Shown here: piece by piece, positions 34,534 to 45,340 of the stretch
Position numbering within the stretch: the stretch's first letter is position 1
How the letters are laid out: every line of letters starts with the position of its first letter
NCBI GenBank assembly: GCA_963575745.1
Contig: CAUYUJ010001470.1
Location: 456,174 to 520,173, forward strand
Origin: Prorocentrum cordatum
Lineage: Eukaryota > Sar > Dinophyceae > Prorocentrales > Prorocentraceae
Length of the DNA: 64,000 nucleotides
Direction of reading: 5' to 3'
The notes under the pieces: model-generated
What the model saw: the letters and a program-made list of their open reading frames with translations, nothing else
What the model was told of the DNA's origin: nothing
Databases searched by the model: none
Translations under genes and position numbers: made by a program

Positions 34534-34580
34534 CTGAAGCGGCGGCGGAATGGGCGACGAAGGCGAAGACAGCGGCGTCA

Positions 34581-34653
<73 letters not shown>

Positions 34654-34690
34654 CGACGGCGGCGCCGGCGCCGGCGCCGGCGAAGTCGGC
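34435..34690 (+). repeat. (GAC)n arrays
   Basis: Two long GAC runs (about 34436-34532 and 34580-34657) separated by a GCGGCGGAATGGGCGACGAAG-type spacer, ending in a GGCGCC triplet repeat at 34659-34682. Confidence 0.95.
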
Positions 34691-35198
34691 GACGAAAGCG
34701 GCGACGACGGCGGCGACAGCGGCGAAAAGACACGTTTGCCGACGTTGGCGCAATAAAAATCCAGATCCATAAGCTTGGGGCCCGTAGCAGTCGAGAACCC
34801 CCCTCCGGGATGGCGGCGGCGCAGAGAGCCCCGGACAGAAGGGGGGTGGTCAGCCCCGTCCGTGGGTGAGAAAGCGCGTGGGGTGACTGGTTGCTCTTCT
34901 TTTGCCATTCCCTGGTAGTGTGCAGAACCCGCGTGGTGGAGGGCAGGACCCCTACGAGTTCCCCAAAGCCCTGCCCCACCGATCCGCGATTTTCGCAATC
35001 AGCTGCGGGGTCGGGGCCACCACGAGCCGCCAGGCCCCCAAGATCCCCCCGGAAGCCTCCACGAAGCCCCACAAGGCACTAGCTCAAGAGGTTTCGACTG
35101 GCTCCCAAAAATCCTGTGGCCCACGGAGGCACCCAAAATTGCCCGCATGATGCCACGCTCCCCCTATAAGGGAAGCTCCCCCGGGCATCGATCCTGGA
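34691..35198. other. Unassigned DNA
   Basis: No gene seen. Weak GGCC/CTTGG quasi-repeat at 35020-35080. Confidence 0.4.
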
Positions 35199-35326
35199 CG
35201 GGCTGGCGGGAAGACTTTTGTTCGCGAGCGTAAGCGGGAGAGCCGCGCGCCGTCAGGAAACGGCTGGCGGGGATACTTCTTGTTCGCAACCGCTAGCGGA
35301 CAGCCGCGCTGCGTCAACAGTCGAGT
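35199..35326 (+). repeat. Tandem duplication of about 65 bp
   Basis: GGCTGGCGGGAAGACTTTTG at 35200 and GGCTGGCGGGGATACTTCTT at about 35262 begin two aligned units. Both contain TTGTTCGC and end in GCCGCGC.GCGTCA. Confidence 0.65.
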
Positions 35327-35853
35327 GAAGCCAGGCCCACGTTGAGCAGGGCGAGTGCCTAAACAACAGCTGGCAAGCGTGGAAAAGAGGCGGGGCAGGT
35401 GGAAAAGGGCGGGCGGCGGACGGGCAACGAAGAAGAACGGGCGACTAACGCGGCACAGCTCAGAAGCCTACGACCACGCCCAAGCACAGTGAACCCGTCA
35501 TCCTCGGAGTACGTGCACAGCAACGCGAGACCGCATGAGGCCTGCGAGGTCGGCGTCGATCAGATACCGCGAGCCAATCGGCGTAAGCCCACCGCGTGGA
35601 CGCGCGTGGAACGGGCCCTCCCATGACCCTGCACCCCAATATCCCATCCGCCAGAACGAGTCGTCGAAGGAGCCATGGCCAGTGAAGGGGGCACGCAGGC
35701 CCCTGTCGCGAGAGCCGACCGAGGAATTCCGAAAGCTGCCAATCCAGCCCGTCCAGTAAGACCGCCGCGGGACAGCTGACGTAGCACGAAGGACCCATAG
35801 GCCCGCGCGCCCTGGGAGGGCACGGAGGGCCTGGGGCGCGCTGTAGATGGGGG

Positions 35854-36416
35854 GCGGCGAACAGCCGCAGAACATGAGGTAATACCGTGAGTGGGGTCGC
35901 AGCTAACAGCCGCGGGGAATGGGCGCAATATTGCGAGTGGGGTCGCAGCTAACTGCCGCGGAGAAATTGTGTTAGGGGCGGACCGTGAGCCTCCAGCAAG
36001 GGGAATGCCGCGAGGGGCAACGGGACAGTCGAACTGGGGTGACTATTGTCAGCATGCCCCGACGCCCCGGGGGGAGCGTCGGCACGTCGTCGAGACAGTC
36101 GCGCGTCGGTTGGCGCCCCTGGAGGACGCGGTGAGGGCAGCCATACTGCAGAGGGGGGGCGGCTAACAGCCGCGTAGATAATGAGAAGACGATCGCGCCT
36201 GGGCGTCAATGCGGGGAGCCGTAGAGGGGGCGGGGGTGCTCGATGGGACCGCTGCGCGCAGGCCCCAGCACCCCGGGGGGGGCACCAAGGGCGCGGGCAG
36301 AGCGCGAGTGGCGCCTGCGGCTAGCACCCACGGGTAGTGGAGACGCGGCGGAGGGTGCCTCCGAGGAGGGGCGACAAGGAAGGCGCGAGAGGCAAAGGGG
36401 GGCGGCTAACAGCCGC
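35854..36416. repeat. Five copies of a short hairpin GCGGCTAACAGCCGC
   Basis: Positions 35854-35868 (GCGGCGAACAGCCGC), 35899-35913 (GCAGCTAACAGCCGC), 35945-35959 (GCAGCTAACTGCCGC), 36159-36173 and 36402-36416 (both GCGGCTAACAGCCGC). Arms of six bases flank a 3-base loop. Most are preceded by a G-run or GGGGTC, and the sequences after them differ. The repetition in a 560-bp window outside any ORF suggests a structural or regulatory repeat. Confidence 0.65.
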
Positions 36417-36879
36417 AATGAATGTGTAAAGAGTGCGAGGCAGCCGGGCGGGAACGGCATGGGCCAGGCCGCCAGGCGGGATGGCCATGGCCATCCCGCT
36501 TGGCGGCTGGCCCGCCCGCAATGAGGGCCTGGCGCCAGTATGCGGGGCAGCACACGGCTGCAAAGGGGGCGCCGCAGGGGCTCTAGCAGTAACCGGGGCC
36601 CACGGAAGGGTCCAATTCCCGAGCCGCCTACGGCGGCAATCATCCAGGGGGAGAGAGGCCGCAAAGTGGCGCCCCGGGAGGGGCTCTAAGGCATGGGACG
36701 GGCCGCCAGCCCCAGTTGAGCACGTCCAACGTGGTATTAGCGCACACAAAGAGGTGCACAGGAGGAGCCGACCAGCCCCGCGGCCAGGAAAGGCGGGGCT
36801 CCGAGGAGCACCCTTAGGTATAATGTGGGACGTCCACGAGTACCGTCGTGCGTGACCGCTTGAGCGGTCTGGGCGAGGC

Positions 36880-38113
36880 CTAGGAGCACGCCCAGGGCTG
36901 GCGCGAGCCCGCTGCCCTCCTGGGTTCCACCGTTCTTGTCCACAGGGCGTCGCTGTCTTCGCGCGGCCCTTTGCCTTCGGCCTTACCAGGGGTGCCCGCG
37001 GTCCTAGCTCTGTTGTTGACCCGAGCGCGGACTGCACCCCGTTTGACCCCAAGGTGGAGCGCAGTGCCCATCTTGAAGACGTCGCACTTGTGACTGAGCC
37101 ATTCCTTGAGGAAGCGCGTGCAGGACTCGGGCTGCTGGCGAGCAGGGTCGGCGCAGGGGCGGCCTGTCGGCGGGGGATGCTTGGCCGCCCAGTGATGCCA
37201 TACGCCATTGAAGTAGTCACCCAGTTCCCTCTGGAGCCTTTTCAAGGTCTCGGCAGGAGCCTCGCCAGTGGGGCTCGGGAGGTCGACTCGCTCCAGAGGG
37301 GCGCTATAGATGCAGAGCCCTGTCTCTGGGTCGCCCAGGTCTTGTGAGTAGTCGGCTCGGGTGCTCCTGCGGTCGCGCAGGTCTTGTGAGTAGTCGGCTG
37401 GGGCACTCCTGTACGAGGGCCAGGGGCCTGACCGGGGAGTGGGGAGGTCGTCGGGAATGAGAGTTGCGTGCGTATGCATGGGCTGGCTCCAGCGGTCGTC
37501 GGACCCGCAGCTGGTCCACCCTGTCCATTCTGCCCCATGGCCACCGCAAGGGCTGCTGCGACGGGTCTCCCGATGGCGACGCGGGCGGCGCTCGCGCCAT
37601 CCTTCGTTCCATTCAAACTCCTTGCCCGCGCTGGCGGCCTGGGGTTGCCGGGGCATGCTGAAGGAACGCGGGGCACCTCGCTCTGGCAGGCGCGCGAGAT
37701 TCCCGTCGTTTTACCCGGCGAGCACGGATGAGGCACGTGGGCCAGGAGGTGGGGCTGCAAGACTTGTCAGCAGTCTCGGGGCTGCCAAGGGAGTGAACCA
37801 GCAGGACCGGCGGTTCGGAGCCCGGGGTCGGAGACAGGGCAACGGGTGCCCCTTGATGCCCCCGTTGCGAGAAGGGTAGGCCGCCAGGGGGGCCACCCGC
37901 AAAGGGTTCCGAGCCCTCGTCCCCGCGGCAGGCAGCGTCGTCGTCCCTCGCGGCGGGAAGGGGGCTACCCGGGTTGGCCGCTCGATGGGGGAGAGCGTCA
38001 GTGGCGGGGGTCGCCAGCCGCGGGCGGGCGCCGTCAGGGGAGCGAGACCTGGCCCGACGGTTGTAGGGTGGGCCGGTGCCGCTTTGCACTGACGACGCAC
38101 GGGAGTGCACCAC
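36880..38113 (-). CDS. Unidentified - strand ORF downstream of the helicase, one frame break
   Basis: Begins about 50 bases after the helicase stop. The first segment (38113 to about 37650) has Arg/Ser/Pro-rich low complexity, like a nucleic-acid-binding N-terminus. A frame change near 37650 leads into a segment from an ATG at 37656 to a stop at 36880 with ordinary globular composition (TLKRLQRELGDYFNGVW, then RFLKEWLSHKCDVFKMG). A 42-bp, 14-residue unit (ADYSQDLRDRRSTR) is repeated twice at 37332-37414. Same strand and close spacing suggest it belongs with the helicase and RNase H genes. A gag-like or second ORF of the same element is possible, but no family was recognised. Confidence 0.4.
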
Positions 38114-38163
38114 CTCGTTGCCCCAGTCGGGGACTTCAGGTGAGCGGGGGGCAAAGGGTGGAA

Positions 38164-41100
38164 TTATGCTGGCGGGTCGGCCGCCTCAGTGTGCTGCTCT
38201 CCGATGCGTGCCCACCAATCATTGTCGCTGTGCTCCCTGATGGGGGTGGTGCCGACCTGGCTGCACAGTCCCTGCGTGACCCCGATGGGAGCGTCCTTGG
38301 CAAGCTCTTGGAATGACCCCGAGGCAAGCTTGTCTGAACTGACCTGCGTCAGGAAACCGACGAGGGTCTCCAGGGTGCGGCGCAGGGGGGAAGAACCACG
38401 TAGGGGCCAGTGAACTGTGTGCTCGAGCCAGTTGGGCAGCATTGATTGGTCCGTCGAGTCAACACAGAGCTGCGCAAACACGCGGGCGGCGGCTAGCCGC
38501 CTGCCTTGCCAGTGGAAGTCGTTGGGGAGGTTGACAGGCGCCACCAAGTTGCCGAAAACCTTCTTCAGGTAAGGGCGCAGTAGAGGTGGGTCCCAGCTTT
38601 CGGGGGCTTTGGAGCCTACCCAGGTCGCGCAGGAACTCGACCAGCTTGACCTCGCTGGGCCTGGCGTCCAGGCGGTTCTGCTCCAACTCCTCGGCGGCCT
38701 CCAGGTGGTCGGTGTCGATGCGTTTCACAGCCGGCCCCTTTGGGGAGCTCTACATCGGGTAGGACACTGAACACTTCCTCAGCCCCGCGCGTCCTGGGGG
38801 GGCCTCCGTACTGGTCAGGGGCGGCCAGGCCAGGGGCACCTCCGCTCTTGCTGAACAGGCTTGGTAGTGGAGGCGCGGCTGGGCACGGGCTCTCTGGATA
38901 GCGAGGGCCCGTCGGGGACTGGCGGAGCTGAACGCGGCGTGGAGGCAGGGGTGCGGGGGTAGACCAGGTGAGAGTCCCGGTCAAACAACCCATTGACTGC
39001 ACTGGGTTTGGCGTCCCATGCGTGAACGATGCATTGGCGGCACATCCACGTGGCGCTCCAACTGCGGTTGGTCCAGGCGACGGCGCGGTCCTCCCACGCC
39101 GGGAGGCCACCCGCGCTTGCTTGCTGAGACTCTGCGTCTGCCGTCCATACAAAACAGCTGAGCGCAGGCGCACCTGCCTGTCAGGAGAGCGGGGGGGCAC
39201 TGGGTGGGCACCCGTCGCGCGTGGCCGTGCAGCGCTTGGATGCTGCTGCCGAGTACCCGAACCTGTCGTCCTCCAGCCGCGCGGGCGGCACGGTAGCGCT
39301 GGCAGTCCTGGGGACATGGAGGCCTACTGGCTCCGGCGGGAAATCGCCAAGGCCGCCTGCGGTCGTTGCGGGGGGAAGCGCCGAGAGCGCGCGCTGGGAG
39401 GCGGCGGGGGGAAGTGCGTCCACGGGAGGAGGCCTGGAAGGGTTCCTGGCGAGTGCGAAGGCCTGTACCTTGTCGGGAAAAGAATGGCCAGGGGATAACA
39501 GGTGGCCGTCCTTCTCGGCCACTTGTGTCCAGCACTGAACGCAAAGCCACGCGCAATTTAACCCGTTGGCGTGCGCCTGTAGGCGGTTCGGTGCGAGATA
39601 CAAGCGGATATTGTCGTCGAGCCAAGTGCCCTCGTTGTGCTTGAGGTTGGTTTGCAGCAGTAGTCACACCTGTACTTGACCGATCTCCGATCAGCGCTGG
39701 ACCGAGTCGCCGGGGCCAGGGCCAGGTAGCCGGGGGTCTTGTTCACGTTGGGGAGTGGGGCGGGCGGCAGCGCTCTGTCCAGTGGGGCAAGACCGAGCGA
39801 CAATCCCCCGCTGATGAAGGAAATCTCTGAGGGGCCGTCGTCGGGCCCCAGGCCGTCGTCGTTGCCTGCGAGGTCCCGGTGGAGAAGACAGATGCTGCAC
39901 CGTGTCTGTGAGAGGATACTAAACTTGGCCGGCTTCACACTCTCCTCCAGGACCAGCTTGGGGGCTTTGAGCTTAAAGGGGAAGGTCTCCATATCCGCAT
40001 AGGTGGTGGGGCATTGGGCAGCCCTCGCGGTGGGGCGATGGTGGGCAGAGGTCACCAGCTTGCCCACCAAGCCAACCAGCCTCTCCAGTCTTCCGTGGAG
40101 CTGGCGGAGGTCAGAGAGCTTGAGCCCCCAAGAGGACGCGAACTGAGACCAGAAGAGGTGGTGGTCGTTCTGCCACGGGCAGCATACACCAAGAATGGCT
40201 TCCAGCGTGTCCCGGAACCCGAAAGGGTCAGAGAAGGGCCAAAGGTGGGCCCGGGGTTCGCGCTTCTTGAGCAGCACGATGATGAGGGCACACCAAGCCC
40301 TCTCCGTGAAAATGACGCGTTTGTTGGGGTCAAGTAACTCGACACGGTGGTGCGTGGCTCCGTCGTGGCCCTGCAGGAGGCTGACGACCGTCTCGAAGTC
40401 TGGGTAAACCAAGTGGCACGAGCAGGTCCGTGTCTCTTGGGACCACGCACTGGGAACATGGTGCTGGAGGTCGGGGGGGGCAGCGGTTCCTGTTCTGGGG
40501 TCGCCGAGCAGCACGGCCTTGGACCTGCGGTCTCGGAGGCAGCTCTTTGTCCGAGATCCGGCACGAGGGGTTGTCCTGGGAGATGCCTAGGCCGACGGAC
40601 CAGACCAGGGCGGCCCAGGTCACGTTGTAAACCAGGTTGCCTGCGCCCAGCCTTGGCCCCACGTCGAACCAGTAGCCCAGGTGGCTCCAGGCTTCCCTGT
40701 CGAACTGCGCAGCGTTGGAGGGGACGCCCTCGACGCGGTACTTGCGGGGGCGCAGTCCTGCCACCAGAAAGAAGGCGACGGAGAAGGCAGGGTCCGTGAG
40801 GAGATCCTCGAGTGCTGCTTCCAACCGAAGTCCGGCCCCTCCAGCGCCGTTCAACCTCCGGGGGGAGGTCGCACTGCACGTTGAAGCTCTCGGCGTGTTG
40901 TGTTCATCCCTTCTCCTTGCCACCTCCTGGGTGGCCCTAGTCCAGTCGTCGCGCGCCTCGTTGGCGGCGAGGGTGTCAGGCCCCTGCGGCACCCAGGAGG
41001 CAAGGTCGAGGATGGGCTCGAAGTCGGTGTCGGCGAGCATCTCGTTGCGCTTGCCGGGGCTGTGGCCGGGGAAATTGCGAAACCGTACGCAGAGGCCTGC

Positions 41101-43741
41101 GAGGCGACTGTAGTTGGAGAGCAAGCGTAGCTTGGAGTCGGCCATGGAGGCACCATGCGGCCGTCGGCGATGACCACGCTACCCCGCCTGGCGCGCGCAA
41201 GCCCCACGTTGACCCTGTTGGGGTTGTCCACGAAGCCCCACGCGCGGTTGGAGCTGGACCGCGCATTGAGGAAGATGACCAGGTCTGCTTCGCCACCCTG
41301 AGGCGACGGCTGTGGATAGGGTGGGCCGTCCAGGGACAAGGTGCCGGTGGGCGATCTGGCGGATGCCCGGGAACACCAGACTCAAGCTGTTGGCGCCAGT
41401 GGACCAGGGGCTGAAGGCTGTCCCCCTGTCCCTCAGGGATGTAGTCAGGGCCCCGGGGGCCGGGCGCCGCGTCGGCGCACGCGGAGGGCTGGACTGAGGC
41501 ATCGGGGGAGCGGCTACGCCGAGGGGCGGCGGCTGGAGGCGGGTCGGTGGCGTCGCGGCGGCGGCGCCCAGAAGCGCCCAGTGAGGCGGCACGTCGACGG
41601 GGGAGGGGAATGAGGGGCGGGCGGGGGTCGGGGCCGGGAACGGAGTATTTGTCGTCCCTCATCGCGATTCGCAAGGCTCGGGGGGCGAGCGGCCATCCGT
41701 CCTTGAGGATTCCCTTCTGCAGCCTGTACGGGACAATGACCTTGACGGAGAGGCCCTTGTCCATCTCTGGTAGCACCGCCCGCGCGAGCTCGACGGCGAT
41801 GGCGGCCTCAGGGATGTTGGCGCATCCCTCGGCGAGGTGCGAAGTCAGCTCGCAGGACCTATTTTCCACCAGCAAGATACGGTGGGCGTCTTCCGACGCG
41901 CTTGGAGCGCGCGGGTGGAGCCCGTCGCACTCCTTCTTCGGGTCTTCGACGCTGACCCCGAGTACTTCAGTAAGGGATTCACACCGCACAGGGTCGAGAT
42001 CAGCTACTTGGGGCCAGGGTTGGCGCGGCGCCAGAGGGCCGTCTGCGAGGGGGTTGGTGAGCCCGCTGAGCAGTTCACGGCTGTAGTATGCCTTGGAAGG
42101 GGAAGAACATGAGGAAAGGGTGCATGCGGTAGATGAAGGCCAGGGTGACGCATGCGCTCCCTTGATCTCCCGGTAGATACCCAAGTGAATCGTGCAGACG
42201 CTGGAAGATGGATAGGGAGAGGCCCAGGTCAGCAGCCTGCTTGGACAGGACCGTGGGGGGAGCTGCTGAGGGTCGCCGACAACCACGAGGTGGCCCCCGC
42301 TGCGAATAACATATACCATGGACATGGCCGCGGTCATCTCGCTTGCTTGCCCGGCCTCGTCGATAATCCCTAATGGGATGCAAAAGTCATACCTTGCCGT
42401 TCAGCTCGGCGGCCGCTTCGTGCGTCGCGAAGATTGCCCCTGCTCGCTGCACCAGGTCCTTCTTGAAGTTGTTGCACGCCGTGTTGTCGCCATGTTCGGG
42501 GGGTAGGTGTTGCGGGCGCGGTAGTAGTGCCCTTCAGGGGTGAGGTGGACCAGGTCGCGATCGACTTTCTCCCTCCGGGCGAGACACACTAGGCCGCGGG
42601 GGAAGCGAGCGTCGCCCACAGGCCCCTGTCCTTGGCCGAGGCGAGGGCTCAGAGAGGTTGATCCGCTGCGGTGTTGGAGCCGGAGAAGACGCCGACAGCT
42701 TGGCCGGTGCACAGGGTGGGGACCCACGCTGCGACCAAAGCCACGATGGCGCGTGTTTGCCCGGAACCAGGGGGGCCGTGCACCGGGCGACGTAGTGGTT
42801 GTTGCACGAGTGGAGGGCCCGCTCGGAGACTTCGCCGCGGGAAAGGGCCACGGCGGCACGGTTGAGTTCGGGAACGGTCGACACTGACCTGGGCCGCTGA
42901 AAGACCAGCCCAACACTCTCGTCGATGTCGGTCGTGCTGATTGCTGGGAAACCTTCCGCGCCGGGAAGGGCGGTGTCGGAGGTGTCGGGGCCGCGGATGG
43001 CCGCGCCCAGGGCGGGCGCCGCGCGGCGGCGGAGGGCCGTGCCAACGTCGCGCCCGAATTGCACCTTGTTGGCCATCTGCTCGTCTGCGACACTGGCGCT
43101 CCTGAACGCCGGGAAAAACGTGGAGACGGGGAGGGGGGCGCCGCACAGGTCCAGCGCCTCGTACCCCTGCCTGCGCATATCTTCAACGGCTTCGCGGAGT
43201 TTCCGGCACTGCAGCTCGGACGAAGCCTTGCCCTCTCTGTAGATCGGCTGGGGCGCCTTGCCTATGGGGGGGTCAATGTCCAAACAGGGTGGACGGGGCC
43301 GAACCTTTCGCGGTTATACTTGACGACGCAAGTGCTGGGTGGGTACCTGAGGCCCTTACTGAACCCTGTGCGCCTGCATTCTGCATCGGAGACTATGTTT
43401 CCGAGCTCCTGTAGTCCAGGCCAGACCATCTCAGCCACGGCGATCTCGTCGGTCGAGGGGTCCTTGGTGGAGATGATCAGCTTCTCGGAGCAGCGGCCGT
43501 CGGACTTCTTGCGCTTGATCAAGTAGTTGCGGCCCCAGTCGAGTCGGAAGTAGGCCCATTTGTCGCAGGGCTTGATCTGGTCAGATAATTTGAAACCATC
43601 GCAGTCCCCCAGGCGCGTAGTCTTTGCCAACTCAGTGATTGACACACCTTGGGCGACTGTTTGCTTTCGGCGGAGTTCGTGGCGCGTCCGTTCTGCCCCG
43701 TCATCGCACGGCTCGAGTAGGGCTCTGCTCTCGATCCACAA
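38164..43741 (-). CDS. Large UPF1/DNA2-like SF1 helicase with C-terminal Cys clusters, frame broken repeatedly
   Basis: Read on - across about ten frame changes, this is one protein of roughly 1,800 residues. The first segment opens after a TGA near 43757 with no ATG. Helicase motifs occur in the expected order: Walker A GPPGSGQT (42754-42777; the usual Lys is Gln), motif II DEAGQ (42347-42361), motif III GDPQQLPP (42254-42277) followed in another frame by TVLSKQAADLGLS, YRMHP (42117-42131), and the C-terminal motif NRVNVGLARARRG (41181-41219) preceded by EADLVIFLNARSS. Such proteins unwind RNA or DNA using ATP. After the helicase come about 900 residues of unknown fold with CSICLLH, CDYCC (39654-39668), CVQCW and CRQC, probably zinc-binding. 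The stop is at 38164. Several breaks are one-base losses in C or G runs, so this may be an intact gene with read errors. Otherwise it is a pseudogene. The Gln in Walker A would normally impair ATP hydrolysis. Confidence 0.75.
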
Positions 43742-43757
43742 GAAACGCTGAAGGCGT

Positions 43758-44389
43758 CAGCCGCGGTCTTTTAGTGCATGGGGCCAATCGGGAGGGGGTT
43801 GGACGGCACCTGGGACGTGACATATGGGGGCCCTGACAAGCATCCTCGCCCCCAGGTGCGTCGTGGGGCGCTCGCACAAAGAGTGGATCTCCGTTGCGGC
43901 TGCAAGATGGGGAGAGTCCGGCGGCGCACGTGCTTGGGCCCACGCCTTGGTCAGGGGCTTTGGACTGTGAGAAGGGCGGCTCCGTGTCCTAGCCGTCCCG
44001 CGCGGGGCGGCGGGGGCAGGCCCCACGCCCACGTTGGGCGGGTCGACGCCCGACAGGTGGGGGAGAAGCGTCCTTGCCCGGAGAAGTGCACGTTTGGGGG
44101 TCGAGCCATCCACATTCCCACGTCCGCCCAAGCTCCGTCAGGTGGGGTCCGCTGGAAAAGTGATCCCCCCCATAAACTAACTTCTGGCAGGGCTCACAAT
44201 AGAAGCACCAGTGACTATTGAAGTAAACCCACCGCAGACAGGGGCAAATGCCACGAAAAAAACAACTTCAGTGGACCCCTCGGCCAGAGGGGGTTTGGGC
44301 TCACACTTGTAGCAACTGGGCCAGCGGGCCAGCGGCCCCGCTGTTATTCCTGCCGCCCATAGCGCCGAGCCAAGTGGGGAGCCAGCACC
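43758..44389 (-). other. Cys/His-rich, zinc-like coding segment between RNase H and helicase
   Basis: On - at 44187-44246 a frame reads CxC-x8-HWC-x2-C-x2-C (CPCLRW then HWCFYCEPC), typical of a zinc-binding knuckle. A CYKC pair lies further upstream in another frame near 44300. A T7 run at 44255-44261 separates the two frames, and a one-base change there would join them. It may be part of the RNase H or helicase protein. From 43758 to about 44100 no clear frame could be chosen. Confidence 0.4.
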
Positions 44390-45340
44390 TTAGCGCCCCG
44401 GGTCGCGGGAATCGGGGCGCGCGTGGCCAGAGTGCCCCAGCCGCTCGGCGGCGGCCGCGACGGCCTCGAGATCGAAGAGATCGACGGAGGCGGGGAAGAG
44501 GTGGGGAGGACAGGAAGGGAGGTTGAACCAGACGGTGTAAGAGGTGAGCCGAGTGTTGCCTCCCCTCCAGAGGGCAGCAGCCCAGTAGACTCCGATAGAG
44601 GCGATGCGGTCAGGGGCTTGATTGAGCCGTCTGCGGAAAGCTTGCCAGGTGAGAGTCCAGCAGGCCCCACTTGCTTGCCGGAGGGCCGTGTCCATCTGCT
44701 GACTCAAATGTAGCCGAGGATACCTGCCCGCACCTGCACCGTATCCGATGGCGGCGAGGTTGTTACCGACGACCCTGGCAACCCGCACTGGACCCGGGAC
44801 GTGAGGGAGTAGGGCAAGGCCCGCTCTGCAACCTGCGGCCTCAGCCGTCTGGGCCTCGCTGCAGCCCGGCAAGGCAAGAACAGTAAGGGCCACCAGCTGC
44901 GGGGCGGCGTACTGATGGTTGTGGTTCCAGAGGAGAGCCCTGGCGCCAGCGACTCTCTGGTCGCCGTCAGCCCATTGGGCGCCGCCGTCGAATGTGATCT
45001 CGCATGGCCAACAGGCGGAATCAGCGGAGGGGAACGGGGCGCGATCCACGGCAACTTCGCCCCCCCGCTGCAAGTCGTGCGTTGCTGTAAGAAGGAGCGC
45101 GTGGGAGTTGCATGTAGGGCAGAACCTCATGGTCCTTTGCGCAGATGGCTGCCTGGGGGGGCGCGGGCAGGGGAACCAACCGAGCCCGGGGAGGAGCCAT
45201 CCGGCACGCGGGTCGTCCACCTGGATGGCGGCGAGGCGGGCGCCCGCATAAGTCCGCCTTGCCGCGACCGGGAGCCGTCTGGCGTCTCCCCCACCCCAGT
45301 CAGCGGTTCGCGTCTGATGCGGGCGGGCCGCGCCTTGCAA
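44390..45340 (-). CDS. RNase H domain protein (retroelement-type)
   Basis: An open frame on -. The first ATG is at 45130 (MRFCPTCNSH), although the frame stays open upstream to 45340. The RNase H fold spans about 45007 to 44567: ITFDGGAQ with the first catalytic Asp, then a hydrophobic strand, EAQTAEAAGCRAGL with the Glu helix, VVGNNLAAIGYGAG, and RRRLNQAPDRIAS with the last Asp. In the related retroelement proteins I know, the third position reads GDN. Here it is GNN, so one acidic residue appears to be replaced by Asn. CPTC before the domain may bind zinc. Such domains remove RNA from RNA-DNA hybrids during reverse transcription. No reverse transcriptase was seen next to it. It lies upstream of, and on the same strand as, the helicase gene. 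Confidence 0.7.
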   Translation of the reverse strand: MQGAARPHQTRTADWGGGDARRLPVAARRTYAGARLAAIQVDDPRAGWLLPGLGWFPCPRPPRQPSAQRTMRFCPTCNSHALLLTATHDLQRGGEVAVDRAPFPSADSACWPCEITFDGGAQWADGDQRVAGARALLWNHNHQYAAPQLVALTVLALPGCSEAQTAEAAGCRAGLALLPHVPGPVRVARVVGNNLAAIGYGAGAGRYPRLHLSQQMDTALRQASGACWTLTWQAFRRRLNQAPDRIASIGVYWAAALWRGGNTRLTSYTVWFNLPSCPPHLFPASVDLFDLEAVAAAAERLGHSGHARPDSRDPGR

